Source: Methylobacteriaceae bacterium
Lineage (GTDB): Bacteria; Pseudomonadota; Alphaproteobacteria; Rhizobiales; Beijerinckiaceae
Length of the DNA: 64,000 nt
Direction: 5' to 3'
NCBI GenBank assembly: GCA_947444195.1
Contig: CANEZL010000008.1
Span: 1 to 64,000 of the forward strand
In this document: positions 55,259-62,988 of the stretch, in pieces
How the letters are laid out: each line of letters starts with the position of its first letter
Numbering within the stretch: the first letter of the stretch is position 1
Made by a program: the position numbers and the translations under genes
The notes under the pieces: model-generated
The model's database searches: none
What the model saw: only the letters and a program-made list of their open reading frames with translations
What the model was told of the DNA's origin: nothing

Positions 55259-56175
55259 TGATCGCCATGGTCGAGAAGGCACGGATCGAGGGACTGCGCA
55301 GCGAGACCGTGACGGTCGACGGCGTCCGGCTGCACTACTGGATCGGCGGTCCGGAAGACGGTCGGCCGGTGCTCTTGTGGCACGGCTTTCTCTCGACCGG
55401 CTTTGCTTGGCGGGATGTTGCGCCGGAGCTCGCCAAGGCCGGCATGGCGGTGCTGGTGCCCGACATGCGCGGCTTCGGCGACAGCGACAAGCCGGATGGC
55501 ACCAAAGGCTATGACGCCCGTGCGCTCGCCGAGGAGTTCCGCTCGCTCGTGGCGGCGATCGGCTTCGGCGGCGGTCAGCCCCTGATCGTCGCCGCCCACG
55601 ACATGGGTGCGCCGCCAGCGCTGATCTGGGCCGCCGACCATCCCGACGAGATCGCGGCGCTTCTCTACATCGAAGCCCCTGTCATGCTGGGCGACGTCCT
55701 GGGCAAGGTGATCGCCTACAACCGCCAGGCAATGGCGCAGGGGTCGATGTGGTGGTGGGTGCTGCCACTCGCGCCGGGCGTGCCGGAGCGACTGATCGTC
55801 GGCAACGAGCGCGCCTTCCTGACCTGGTTCTACGACGGCGCGACGGCGCGCCCGGAAGTGTTCGACGACAGAAGCGTCGAGGAATATCTGCGGACCTTCT
55901 CCGGTCGGACAGGCGTGCTCGGGGCGACGGGCGTCTACCGCGCCGCCTTCGACAGCATCGATCAGACCGAGCCGCTCAAGGTCGACAAGGTCGATGTGCC
56001 GGTGATCGCGATCGGCGGCGCCAAGGGCCTCGGCGATAAGGTCGGCGAAGGCGTCGCCCGTGTGGCCGAGAGCGTGTCGACGGAGACGGTCGAGAATTGC
56101 GGGCATTTCGTGCCTGAAGAACGGCCCGATGTCGTGATCCGCCACATCTGGGCGATCGCCGCGAAGCTTCCCTGA
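55258..56175 (+). CDS. Alpha/beta hydrolase, epoxide hydrolase/dehalogenase type
   Basis: A 305-residue alpha/beta hydrolase with an Asp nucleophile: the elbow is VAAHDMGAPPAL, giving D115 rather than Ser. HGFLSTGFAWRD provides the HG oxyanion motif, and H283 in ENCGHFVPEERP is the catalytic His. Such Asp-nucleophile members are epoxide hydrolases or haloalkane/fluoroacetate dehalogenases. The N-terminus is ambiguous: ATG 55258 (chosen), GTG 55255 and ATG 55267 are close together. Its presence beside an OYE and a GST fits chemistry on reactive electrophiles. Confidence 0.88.
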   Translation: MIAMVEKARIEGLRSETVTVDGVRLHYWIGGPEDGRPVLLWHGFLSTGFAWRDVAPELAKAGMAVLVPDMRGFGDSDKPDGTKGYDARALAEEFRSLVAAIGFGGGQPLIVAAHDMGAPPALIWAADHPDEIAALLYIEAPVMLGDVLGKVIAYNRQAMAQGSMWWWVLPLAPGVPERLIVGNERAFLTWFYDGATARPEVFDDRSVEEYLRTFSGRTGVLGATGVYRAAFDSIDQTEPLKVDKVDVPVIAIGGAKGLGDKVGEGVARVAESVSTETVENCGHFVPEERPDVVIRHIWAIAAKLP

Positions 56176-56205
56176 CATCAATTTCAGCTGAAAGGAGTCG
56201 ATACA

Positions 56206-56754
56206 ATGGAGGATCACTCGATCACCGCCCGAGGAGACCAGGGGCCAATACCGGCGGACGATCCTGCCCGCAGCCTGACCGTGACCAACCCGGACGACCG
56301 GCAGGCGCGCCATCTCTCGGTCGTGGGCGACACGTACACGATCCTGGTCTCGGGCAAGGACACGCAGGGTCGATATTGTCTCATCGATATGCTGGTGCCC
56401 GATGGCAGCGGACCGCCGCCGCACCGCCACGATTTCGAGGAGATGTTTTCGCTGCTCGAGGGCGAGCTGGAGTTCACGTTCCGCGGCGAAACGCAGACGG
56501 TGAAGGCGCCGGCGACGGTCAACATCCCCGCCAACGCGCCCCATCAGTTCAAGAACGCTTCGGGCGCGACGGTCCACATGCTGTGCATGTGCACGCCTGC
56601 CGGGCAGGACGAGTTCTTCATGGCAGTCGGCGTTCCCGTCGAGAGCCGCGACGCGCCGCCGCCGAAGCTCAGCAAGGACGAGCAGGCCGCCAAGGGCAAG
56701 CTCGCGGAGGAGCTGGCGCCCAAATACAGGACCGAGATGCTGGATCGGGCATGA
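56206..56754 (+). CDS. Cupin domain protein
   Basis: A 182-residue single-cupin protein. The metal-binding motifs are PPPHRHDFEEMFSLLEGELEF (two His and a Glu) and PANAPHQFKNASGATVHML with the third His. AAAGGAG lies nine bases before the ATG. The final ~40 residues are charged (APPPKLSKDEQAAKGKLAEEL). It is probably a small-molecule-binding or dioxygenase-like enzyme, with the function not inferable. Its stop overlaps the GST start (ATGA). Confidence 0.88.
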   Translation: MEDHSITARGDQGPIPADDPARSLTVTNPDDRQARHLSVVGDTYTILVSGKDTQGRYCLIDMLVPDGSGPPPHRHDFEEMFSLLEGELEFTFRGETQTVKAPATVNIPANAPHQFKNASGATVHMLCMCTPAGQDEFFMAVGVPVESRDAPPPKLSKDEQAAKGKLAEELAPKYRTEMLDRA

Positions 56755-57392
56755 TGAAGCTCTTCTGGGGACCGCACACCTGCGCGATCGGCATTCACGT
56801 CCTGCTCGAGGAGATCGGCGCGGATTACGAAACCGAGAAGCTCGACGTGGCCGGCGGCGCGACCCACGCGCAGCCGTTCCTGGCGATCAATCCCAAGGGC
56901 AAGGTGCCGGTCTTGCTGCGGGGCGACGGCAGCGTGCTGACGGAGTTCGGCGCCATCGCGATGTGGCTGGCGCGGACCCATCCGGAGAAGTCGTTGCTGC
57001 CGACCGACGCGGAAGGCGAGGCGCGCACGATCGAGACTTTGGCCTATGTCGAAGGGACGATCCACGGCCAGGGCTTCGCGCGGCTTTTCATGCCCGAGAC
57101 GTTCGGGCCGCAGGACGTTGTGCACCAGGTGACGGGTCTCGGCTCACGTTCGGTAAAGGCGCAAGGTTTGGAGATCGTCGAGCGGGGCTTTGCCATTCTC
57201 GATCCGATGCTGGCACGCCACGACTTCGCCGCCGGGGATGCACTTACGATCGCCGACTTGGCCCTGTTCTATGTCGAGCGATGGGCACCGCAGAATGGGA
57301 TCACGCTGCCGATCAACTTGCAGCGTCACCTGGATAGCATGTTCGCGCGCCCGTCGGTGCATAAGGTGCGTCAGATCTGGGGCGAGCAATGA
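56751..57392 (+). CDS. Glutathione S-transferase family protein
   Basis: A 213-residue GST with an N-terminal thioredoxin-fold domain (MMKLFWGPHTCAIGIHVLLEEIGADYETEKL, and AINPKGKVPVLLRGDGSVLTEFGAIAMWLA with the SNAIL-like TEFGA motif that binds glutathione) and an all-helical C-terminal domain containing AGDALTIADLALFYVERWA. It ends the coupled cargo operon. GSTs here could conjugate glutathione to the reactive compound handled by the neighbouring reductase and hydrolases. The start ATG (56751) overlaps the cupin stop. Confidence 0.93.
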   Translation: MMKLFWGPHTCAIGIHVLLEEIGADYETEKLDVAGGATHAQPFLAINPKGKVPVLLRGDGSVLTEFGAIAMWLARTHPEKSLLPTDAEGEARTIETLAYVEGTIHGQGFARLFMPETFGPQDVVHQVTGLGSRSVKAQGLEIVERGFAILDPMLARHDFAAGDALTIADLALFYVERWAPQNGITLPINLQRHLDSMFARPSVHKVRQIWGEQ

Positions 57393-57474
57393 ATTACAGG
57401 AGTTACTCAGCGCTAAGGGTACTTGTGCTCTGCGTGTCGATGTGACGAATGCAATACAGCGATTACCATGAACC

Positions 57475-58383
57475 ATGGAACTGCGTCACCTACGTCACTT
57501 TGTAGTTGTTGCGGAAGAACTGCACTTTGCTCGTGCGGCAGACCGCCTTGGCATGGAACAATCGCCTCTTAGTCAGTCTATCCGGAATCTGGAAGCGCAG
57601 CTCGGAATCAAGCTTTTCCAGCGCACCACGCGCCGTACTTGGCTGACGCGAGCTGGCACGCGCTTCTACCGGGAGGCGAGGCGGATCCTGCGCGATGTCG
57701 ACGCGCTTACTGCGTCGGTGCGGCGCACGGACAGCGAGGAGCCGAACGCCGTCCGGCTCGCTTTGGGTGAGGACCTCGCGAGTGAGCCTTTTACGCGGTT
57801 GATGTTCGAACTCGAGCATCATCAGCCGAAGGTTGACTTGGAAGTTCGCGAGCTACTCCACACCGAAGCCGCCCGCTTGGTGCGCGACGGGGGCGCTGAC
57901 GTTGCGATCACTCTCAACCCAAGAGCAGAGCCCGATCTGATGCAGGCGCGGGGCTGGAGCGAGCCTCTCATCGTGGTGGCGCCAGCAGGGCATACGTTTG
58001 GTACTCGCAGCAAGATCAGCGTGCGCGACCTAGCCGATCAAACTCTGGCCTTGCCGCTACCAGCAGAGTGCCCGGGCTATTTGGTGCAGATTGAGGATTT
58101 GTTCGGTCGCCACCAAGTCAGGCCGGCAGATCGTCGCGACGTACGCCACTGGAACACCGCCGTCAGTTTTGCCGCTACTGGACATGCGATTGCCCTTTGT
58201 CCCGCTTCCATGGTGCATACCGCAAGCGCCGTGGTGACGCTCCCCATCGAAGAGGATGATGCAGAACTCGTCACTTGGATGCTCTACCGCGAGGGTGAGC
58301 CCTCGCCGGCTGTGTCGTTGGTGTTGGAGATCGCCGCCGAGGTGGCAGCTATTCCGCGCTCGTACCTGCCAGACGCGGCTTGA
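57475..58383 (+). CDS. LysR family transcriptional regulator (second)
   Basis: A 302-residue LysR-type regulator with an N-terminal HTH (MELRHLRHFVVVAEELHFARAADRLGMEQSPLSQSIRNLEAQLGIKLFQRTTR) and a C-terminal ligand domain. It resembles the CatR/BenM-like aromatic-responsive group in its MELRHLRHFVVVAEELHFARAA start. It follows the GST by 82 bp in the same direction and could control the cargo operon or a gene to the right. Its last ~100 nt overlap, on the opposite strand, the tail of the broken DUF2274 frame. Confidence 0.92.
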   Translation: MELRHLRHFVVVAEELHFARAADRLGMEQSPLSQSIRNLEAQLGIKLFQRTTRRTWLTRAGTRFYREARRILRDVDALTASVRRTDSEEPNAVRLALGEDLASEPFTRLMFELEHHQPKVDLEVRELLHTEAARLVRDGGADVAITLNPRAEPDLMQARGWSEPLIVVAPAGHTFGTRSKISVRDLADQTLALPLPAECPGYLVQIEDLFGRHQVRPADRRDVRHWNTAVSFAATGHAIALCPASMVHTASAVVTLPIEEDDAELVTWMLYREGEPSPAVSLVLEIAAEVAAIPRSYLPDAA

Positions 58384-58557
58384 GTCTTTCGGAACGCGCG
58401 ATCGCGATCCATGAACGTCGCCAGCATGTGCGGTATCAGCGCTGTCGCATCGACCGGCTCTCCGTAAGTGGATGCGAAAAGCTCAGCGTAACGGTCAAGA
58501 GCGGTCTTGACCGCGGCCGGAAGCGTTACGCTGAGCCGGACTGTCTCGGCCTTCGGC
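58284..58557 (-). pseudogene. DUF2274 gene, C-terminal fragment split by IS66
   Basis: Minus-strand frame AETVRLSVTLPAAVKTALDRYAELFA... then DATALIPHMLATFMDRDRAFRK is the DUF2274 domain found after trbI in P-type conjugation operons. The frame is interrupted on its 5' side by the IS66 insertion at 58558. Joined to the fragment at 61624-61660 without the IS, it reads as one continuous protein beginning MSEKLRLGPLPK followed by AETVRL. Its tail overlaps the LysR gene and may be unrelated sequence. Confidence 0.85.
58550..58557 (+). repeat. IS66 target-site duplication, left copy
   Basis: CCTTCGGC directly before the left inverted repeat; identical to 61624-61631. Eight base pairs is the duplication length made by IS66 elements. 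Confidence 0.95.
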
Positions 58558-58662
58558 GTAAGCGTGGCCTGCGGGCCGCCTTGCCCGTTTTGCCGTAGCT
58601 GGGATGTTTGTCGCCTTTGACGAGGGCGATAGCGGTGCGGGAAGTTTTCGGGTCCGAGACTG

Positions 58663-58684
58663 GTCATACGAGCGCTCGTATGAC
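58663..58684. promoter_or_regulatory. Perfect 22-bp palindrome over the tnpA start
   Basis: The sequence from 58663 to 58684 is its own reverse complement, centred on GAGCGCTC. The tnpA ATG (58680-58682) lies within it. A DNA-binding protein, perhaps TnpA itself, could use it as an operator. It may also be part of a ribosome-binding structure. Confidence 0.5.
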
Positions 58685-59048
58685 TGGTCGCGTGGAGGTG
58701 GTCGGCCGGGTGTCGGGCCGGCGGAGTTGGTCGGACGAGGAGAAGCTGGAGATCCTGGCCGAGGCGTTCCGGCCTGGCGTCCGGGTTCGCGATGTTCTTG
58801 AGCGGCGCGAGATATCGAGCGGGCTGGTGTATACGTGGCGCAAGCAGGCGCGGCTGGGCAAGCTGGGCGGCATAGCGCCCGCGCTGCCAACATTCGCCGA
58901 GGTGTGTGTGGCTGAGGTTCCTGCACCACAGCCGGCGACATCCACGCCCGGCCTCATCTGCATCGAATTGGCGGGTGGCGTGCGGGTGAGCGTGGACGGC
59001 TCGGTGGACGCCGGCGCGCTGGCGCGGGTGCTGTCGGTGCTGAGGTGA
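58680..59048 (+). CDS. tnpA: IS66 TnpA (OrfA-type HTH protein)
   Basis: The first IS66 ORF, 122 residues. The N-terminal HTH is RSWSDEEKLEILAEAFRPGVRVRDVLERREISSGLVYTWRKQARLG, typical of transposase OrfA proteins. The C-terminal part ends LAGGVRVSVDGSVDAGALARVLSVLR, as in IS66 TnpA. A TTG at 58608 would give a longer protein, but ATG 58680 fits the family better. TnpA of this type is needed for transposition in IS66. Its stop overlaps the tnpB GTG by 4 nt. Confidence 0.88.
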   Translation: MTGRVEVVGRVSGRRSWSDEEKLEILAEAFRPGVRVRDVLERREISSGLVYTWRKQARLGKLGGIAPALPTFAEVCVAEVPAPQPATSTPGLICIELAGGVRVSVDGSVDAGALARVLSVLR

Positions 59049-59392
59049 GTCCGACGCCGTTGCCGACGCGAGTGTTCCTGGCCTGCGGCGTGACCGACAT
59101 GCGCAAGGGCTTCGATGGGCTGGCGGTGCTGGTCCAGCAGGTGCTGCGCGAGGATCCGCATTCCGGCGCGCTGTTCGCGTTCCGGGGCAAACGCGGTCAT
59201 CTGGTCAAGCTGCTGTGGTTCGATGGCCAGGGGCTGTGCCTGTTCTCGAAGCGGCTGGACCGGGGCCGCTTCGTCTGGCCGGTGACCGCGACCGGCGCGG
59301 TGACGCTGACGCCGGCGCAGCTGTCGATGCTGCTGGAGGGCATCGACTGGCGCCGGCCCGAGCGCACGTTCGTGCCGACACTGGCGGGCTGA
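59045..59392 (+). CDS. tnpB: IS66 TnpB (Orf2 protein)
   Basis: A 115-residue IS66 Orf2 family protein, recognised from RVFLACGVTDMRKGFDGLAVLVQQVL, SGALFAFRGKRGHLVKLLWFDGQGLCLFSKRLDRGRFVWP and the ending TLTPAQLSMLLEGIDWRRPE. It is required for IS66 transposition in experimentally studied members, with no known catalytic activity. Translation starts at a GTG overlapping the tnpA stop (GTGA). Confidence 0.95.
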   Translation: MSPTPLPTRVFLACGVTDMRKGFDGLAVLVQQVLREDPHSGALFAFRGKRGHLVKLLWFDGQGLCLFSKRLDRGRFVWPVTATGAVTLTPAQLSMLLEGIDWRRPERTFVPTLAG

Positions 59393-59453
59393 AAACGGCG
59401 GTTTCGCGTGGCTTTTGCTCGCCCGTCGGCATGCGATCTGCTATGCAATTCTG

Positions 59454-60998
59454 GTGTCGGAAGCGCCCGTTTCCTCAGCTGATGTCATCGCGCGGATCGC
59501 CGCGCTGGAGGCTTCGCTCGCCCGGGCCAATGCCGCGCTCGTCGCCCGCGACCTGCTCATCGACACCCTGCGCGGGCAGATTGCCTGGCTACGGCGGATG
59601 CAGTTCGGCGCCTCATCCGAGAAGCTGGGCCGCGAGGTCGAGCAGCTCGAACTGGCACTGGAAGAGCTGGAAACCGAGCGCGATGTTTCCGCAGTCGAGA
59701 CTGCGGCACCCGAAGTAGCGCCGCGACCGGCACCGGTCCGCAGCCTGCCGGACCACTTGCCGCGCGAGGAAGTAGTCCATGAGCCGGCATCTGGTGCCTG
59801 CACCTGCCCGGACTGTGGCGGCATGTTGCGTCGCTTGGGCGTGGATACGCACGAGATGCTCGACGTCATGCCGGTCCACTGGCGGGTCGTGCGCAACGTT
59901 CGCCCCAAATATAGCTGCCGGGCTTGCGAGAAAATCGTGCAGGCACCCGCGCCGGTCAGCGCCGTGGCGCGGGGCAAGGCGACCTTCGCCACGCTGGCGC
60001 ATGTCGTCGTTTCCAAGTTCGACCACCATCTGCCGCTCTATCGTCAGGCCGAGATGATGGCGGCGCAGGGCCTCGACATCGACCGCTCCACCCTTGCCGG
60101 CTGGACCGGGCAGGCCGCAGTCCTGCTCGACCCGGTCGTCAGCCGTATCCGTGATGCTGTCTTGACCGCAGACAAGATCCATGCGGACGACACGCCGGTG
60201 CCGGTGCTCGACCCGGGCCGAGGCAAGACCGCGACCGGGCGGCTGTGGGTATACGCGGCCGATGACCGCGCGTCCGGCAGCACGGCGCCGCCCGCGACCT
60301 GGTATCGCTTCACACCCGACCGGACCGCCGCGCACCCGCAGACGCATCTCGCCGGCTTCCGCGGCTTCCTCCAGGCCGATGCCTATGCCGGTTATGACGG
60401 GCTGTACCGCAGCGGTGTCACCGAGGTAGCGTGCTGGGCGCATTACCGGCGCAAGGTGTTCGACCTGCACGAGCGCATCCCCACGCCGCTGACCACCGAC
60501 ATCCTCCAGCGCATCGGCGCGCTCTATGCCGTCGAAGCCGAGGTGCGCGACCAGCCACCGGATGTCCGGCACCGAGTGCGACAGGACCGAACCAAGCCGT
60601 TGGTCGGCGCCTTGCGCGAGGTGCTCGACGCTGCCCTTCGTCGCCTGTCGCCCAAGTCCGATATGGCCAAGGCCATCGCCTATGGCACCAAACGCTGGCC
60701 GGCACTGTGCCGCTTCCTCGACGACGGCCGCCTGGAGATCGACAACAACATCGCCGAGCGTGCCCTGCGCGGCGTCGCCGTTGGTCGCCGCAACTGGCTG
60801 TTCGCCGGCTCCAGGGCGGGCGGCGAGCGTGCCGCCGCGATCTACACCGTCATCCAGACCTGCAAGGCCAACAGCGTTGACCCGCAGGCGTACATCGCCG
60901 ACGTCATCGCCAGGGTCGCCGACGACTGGCCCGCCAGCCGCTGGGACGAGCTTATGCCGTGGAACTGGGCTCGCGAACCTGCCAGGCTGGCGGCATGA
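59454..60998 (+). CDS. tnpC: IS66 TnpC transposase
   Basis: The DDE transposase of IS66, 514 residues from GTG 59454. An N-terminal coiled coil (ARIAALEASLARANAALVARDLLIDTLRGQ) precedes a zinc-binding region (CTCPDCGG and CRACEKIV). The DDE residues are in HADDTPVPVLDPG (first Asp), QADAYAGYDGLYR (second Asp) and LEIDNNIAERALRGVAVGRRNW (Glu), the last being the IS66 signature. The start is uncertain because TTG 59415 is also open. It overlaps the passenger gene by 4 nt (ATGA). Confidence 0.95.
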   Translation: MSEAPVSSADVIARIAALEASLARANAALVARDLLIDTLRGQIAWLRRMQFGASSEKLGREVEQLELALEELETERDVSAVETAAPEVAPRPAPVRSLPDHLPREEVVHEPASGACTCPDCGGMLRRLGVDTHEMLDVMPVHWRVVRNVRPKYSCRACEKIVQAPAPVSAVARGKATFATLAHVVVSKFDHHLPLYRQAEMMAAQGLDIDRSTLAGWTGQAAVLLDPVVSRIRDAVLTADKIHADDTPVPVLDPGRGKTATGRLWVYAADDRASGSTAPPATWYRFTPDRTAAHPQTHLAGFRGFLQADAYAGYDGLYRSGVTEVACWAHYRRKVFDLHERIPTPLTTDILQRIGALYAVEAEVRDQPPDVRHRVRQDRTKPLVGALREVLDAALRRLSPKSDMAKAIAYGTKRWPALCRFLDDGRLEIDNNIAERALRGVAVGRRNWLFAGSRAGGERAAAIYTVIQTCKANSVDPQAYIADVIARVADDWPASRWDELMPWNWAREPARLAA

Positions 60999-61597
60999 GC
61001 GCCGAAACCGTTGCCCGCCTGCACCTCGTCCTGGACAACATCGAACCCGCCATCTGGCGCCGGCTCGACGTGCCGGTCACCGCCAGCCTCAAGATGCTCC
61101 ACGATGTCGTCCAGGCTGCGATGGGCTGGGAGAACTGTCATCTCTGGCACTTCGAGGCCGGCGACCACCGCTACGGCGTGCCGGACCCGATGTGGTCGGA
61201 AAGCGGCATGGCGGCCGCCAAGAACGTGAAGCTCGCCGCCCTCCTCGACCGGGGCATGAAAGAACTCGTCTACACCTACGACATGGGCGACGACTGGCGG
61301 CACACCATCACCGTGGAAACGGTCGGCCCCGGCGAGCCTGACGTCAAATACCCGCGCTTCGTCGCCGGCGAACGGCGCTGTCCACCCGAGGATGTCGGTG
61401 GCTTGCCCGGATACGAGATGTTCCTCGACGCCATGGGCGACCCCACTCACGAGGAACACGACCGACTGCGCAACTGGTATGGCGGCCCTTACAACCCTGA
61501 CGACATCGACGAACGCTTCACCCGGCGCGCCGTCGCCGCCATCGCCATCCGCCGCCATGCTGGCAAGCTCGCCTACCAGAAGAGCCGGCCGCAATAA
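60995..61597 (+). CDS. Plasmid pRiA4b ORF-3-like passenger protein
   Basis: A 200-residue member of the IS1096/TnpR-like pRiA4b ORF-3 family, seen in VARLHLVLDNIEPAIWRRLDVP, LHDVVQAAMGWENCHLWHF, YTYDMGDDWRHTITVETV and CPPEDVGGLPGYEMFLDAMGDPTHEEHDRL. Its function is unknown. The ATG overlaps the tnpC stop by 4 nt and its own stop is adjacent to the right inverted repeat, so it travels inside the IS. It might modulate transposition or be a neutral passenger. Confidence 0.88.
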   Translation: MSAETVARLHLVLDNIEPAIWRRLDVPVTASLKMLHDVVQAAMGWENCHLWHFEAGDHRYGVPDPMWSESGMAAAKNVKLAALLDRGMKELVYTYDMGDDWRHTITVETVGPGEPDVKYPRFVAGERRCPPEDVGGLPGYEMFLDAMGDPTHEEHDRLRNWYGGPYNPDDIDERFTRRAVAAIAIRRHAGKLAYQKSRPQ

Positions 61598-61623
61598 CAA
61601 GGCGGCCTACCGGCCACGCTTAC
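61598..61623 (-). repeat. IS66 right inverted repeat
   Basis: The complement of 61598-61623 matches 58558-58583 at 23 of 26 positions and starts GTAAGCGTGGCC. Confidence 0.95.
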
Positions 61624-61660
61624 CCTTCGGCAACGGGCCGAGCCGCAACTTCTCACTCAT
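61624..61660 (-). pseudogene. DUF2274 gene, N-terminal fragment
   Basis: From ATG 61660 the frame reads MSEKLRLGPLPK, the standard DUF2274 beginning, then runs into IS66 and meets a stop within the right inverted repeat. GGGAGGAGG precedes the ATG. The ATG overlaps the trbI stop by 4 nt (ATGA). With the fragment at 58284-58557 it makes one intact gene. 61624-61631 is the right target-site duplication (CCTTCGGC). Confidence 0.88.
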
Positions 61661-62988
61661 CGACCTCCTCCCGAGGTTCTCGACGCCGCCCCATACGGCC
61701 TTAGTACGAGGTCCTTGTTGACGATCACGCGCACCGGGAAGCCGGGCCGTACTGTTAGAGTCGGCTGGACGTTGAGATTGCGGCGCGTAATTTGCTGACC
61801 GACTTGGTTGGCGCTCTCCTGCGCGCTTCGGCCGGTCGCGACGACCACCGTATCGTTACCATCAATCGAGCCGCGATTGCCCGAGCCGAGCTCGGCGCCG
61901 ACGCCGAGCAGGGTGGACAATGCCGCGCCAGCGAGCAGCTTGCCCCAGTGATTTTCCGTTTCGTCTTCGAGCCCCGCGTACCCGCGCGGGTCGGTGCCTG
62001 GCAGCCGATCAAGTGCGATCGAGGAACCGTCAGGCATGACGAGACGCGTCCAGACGAGCAGGACGCGACTCTGACCGTAGGCGACCTGAGCATCGTAGGT
62101 GCCAAGCAGGCGCGAGCCCTGCGGGATCAGCAGCGTCCCGCCAGTGACGGTGTCGTATACCGCCTCGGTTACAGTGGCGATCGCCTGGCCGGGAAGGTCG
62201 GAGTTGAGCCCCGTCACCATCGCAGCCGGGATGATTGTCCCAGCCATGACCTGGTACGGCGAGGCTGGTGTCTGGATGCGACCGCTCGCGTAGATCTTGG
62301 TGTCGGTGGGCGCGCCGAGAAACGCGCTTTTCCGGTCCTGGCCATTCTGGGTGGAGGCCTCGTCTTGGCGCTCGGACGAGCCGGGCAGCGGCGCGAATGG
62401 TCCCCGCTGTGGCGCGTCGGTCAGGCCGGCGGTCTCAACAGCCACCCCCTGCTCGCCGCGTGTCCGAGTCTGGACGAAGAGCCCGCCGCGCGCCGCGGCC
62501 TCCGCTTCCTGACGCAACCGCTGCAGTTCGGCGAGCCGGGCCTGCTCCTCCGGGCTGGGGCCGGTCGGTCCGGGCACTGCCGGCGCCGCGGCCATGGGCG
62601 GGACGGCGTTCTGCTGCCCCGACGAGAGGATCGGCCGGCCGAGGTCGCCGGGCAGTGGAGGCCCGAGCTGCGGCACACCGGGCGGCGCCGCCGGTGGGAT
62701 CGCGCCGTAGTCGTTGGGCAAGCGATTGAGACCCTCGGCGACGGGCTTGCGCTCGGTCGAGTAGAGTTCCTCGGGCGCCTTGCCGCCGTTGTGGTTGGTC
62801 GACAGTGCCCAGATGGCCAGGCCGCCAATCACCATCGAAGAGACTGAGCCTAGCGCGATGAGAGCGCGACGGGACAAGCGGGTCACGGGACGCGGCTGGG
62901 CGCGCAGCTCCAAGCGCTCCGGCGCGATCTTCGGCGCGGCTACCGCGTCAGGCGCGGCCGACGCTTCAGGCGGCGGGACCGTGCTCAT
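61657..62988 (-). CDS. trbI: Conjugal transfer protein TrbI (VirB10-like)
   Basis: A 443-residue VirB10 homologue that spans from inner to outer membrane in the mating-pair secretion channel. A single N-proximal TM helix (RALIALGSVSSMVIGGLAIWALS, ~45-65) is followed by a Pro/Gln-rich periplasmic segment and the C-terminal VirB10 beta-barrel domain (PYQVMAGTIIPAAMVTGLNSDLPGQAIATVTEAVYDTVTG, IPQGSRLLGTYDAQVAYGQSRVLLVWTRLVMPDG). Its start overlaps the trbG stop by 4 nt and its stop overlaps the DUF2274 start. The C-terminus ends GFPVRVIVNKDLVLRPY, complete. Confidence 0.95.
   Translation of the reverse strand: MSTVPPPEASAAPDAVAAPKIAPERLELRAQPRPVTRLSRRALIALGSVSSMVIGGLAIWALSTNHNGGKAPEELYSTERKPVAEGLNRLPNDYGAIPPAAPPGVPQLGPPLPGDLGRPILSSGQQNAVPPMAAAPAVPGPTGPSPEEQARLAELQRLRQEAEAAARGGLFVQTRTRGEQGVAVETAGLTDAPQRGPFAPLPGSSERQDEASTQNGQDRKSAFLGAPTDTKIYASGRIQTPASPYQVMAGTIIPAAMVTGLNSDLPGQAIATVTEAVYDTVTGGTLLIPQGSRLLGTYDAQVAYGQSRVLLVWTRLVMPDGSSIALDRLPGTDPRGYAGLEDETENHWGKLLAGAALSTLLGVGAELGSGNRGSIDGNDTVVVATGRSAQESANQVGQQITRRNLNVQPTLTVRPGFPVRVIVNKDLVLRPYGAASRTSGGGR

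Larger units (their letters stand above)
58558..61623 (+). mobile_element. IS66 family insertion sequence with passenger gene (3,066 bp)
   Basis: Bounded by imperfect 26-bp inverted repeats (58558-58583 and 61598-61623, 23 of 26 matching) that start GTAAGCGTGGCC, the IS66 hallmark, and by an 8-bp direct duplication. It contains tnpA, tnpB and tnpC plus a pRiA4b-ORF3-like gene, each coupled to the next or closely spaced. It has inserted inside the DUF2274 gene of the conjugation operon. Confidence 0.95.

Noticed and set aside
58608-58801. Short alternative ORFs at the left end of IS66, including a TTG start for tnpA
   Set aside because: The extra N-terminal residues are not typical of IS66 TnpA and cross the palindrome; ATG 58680 preferred.
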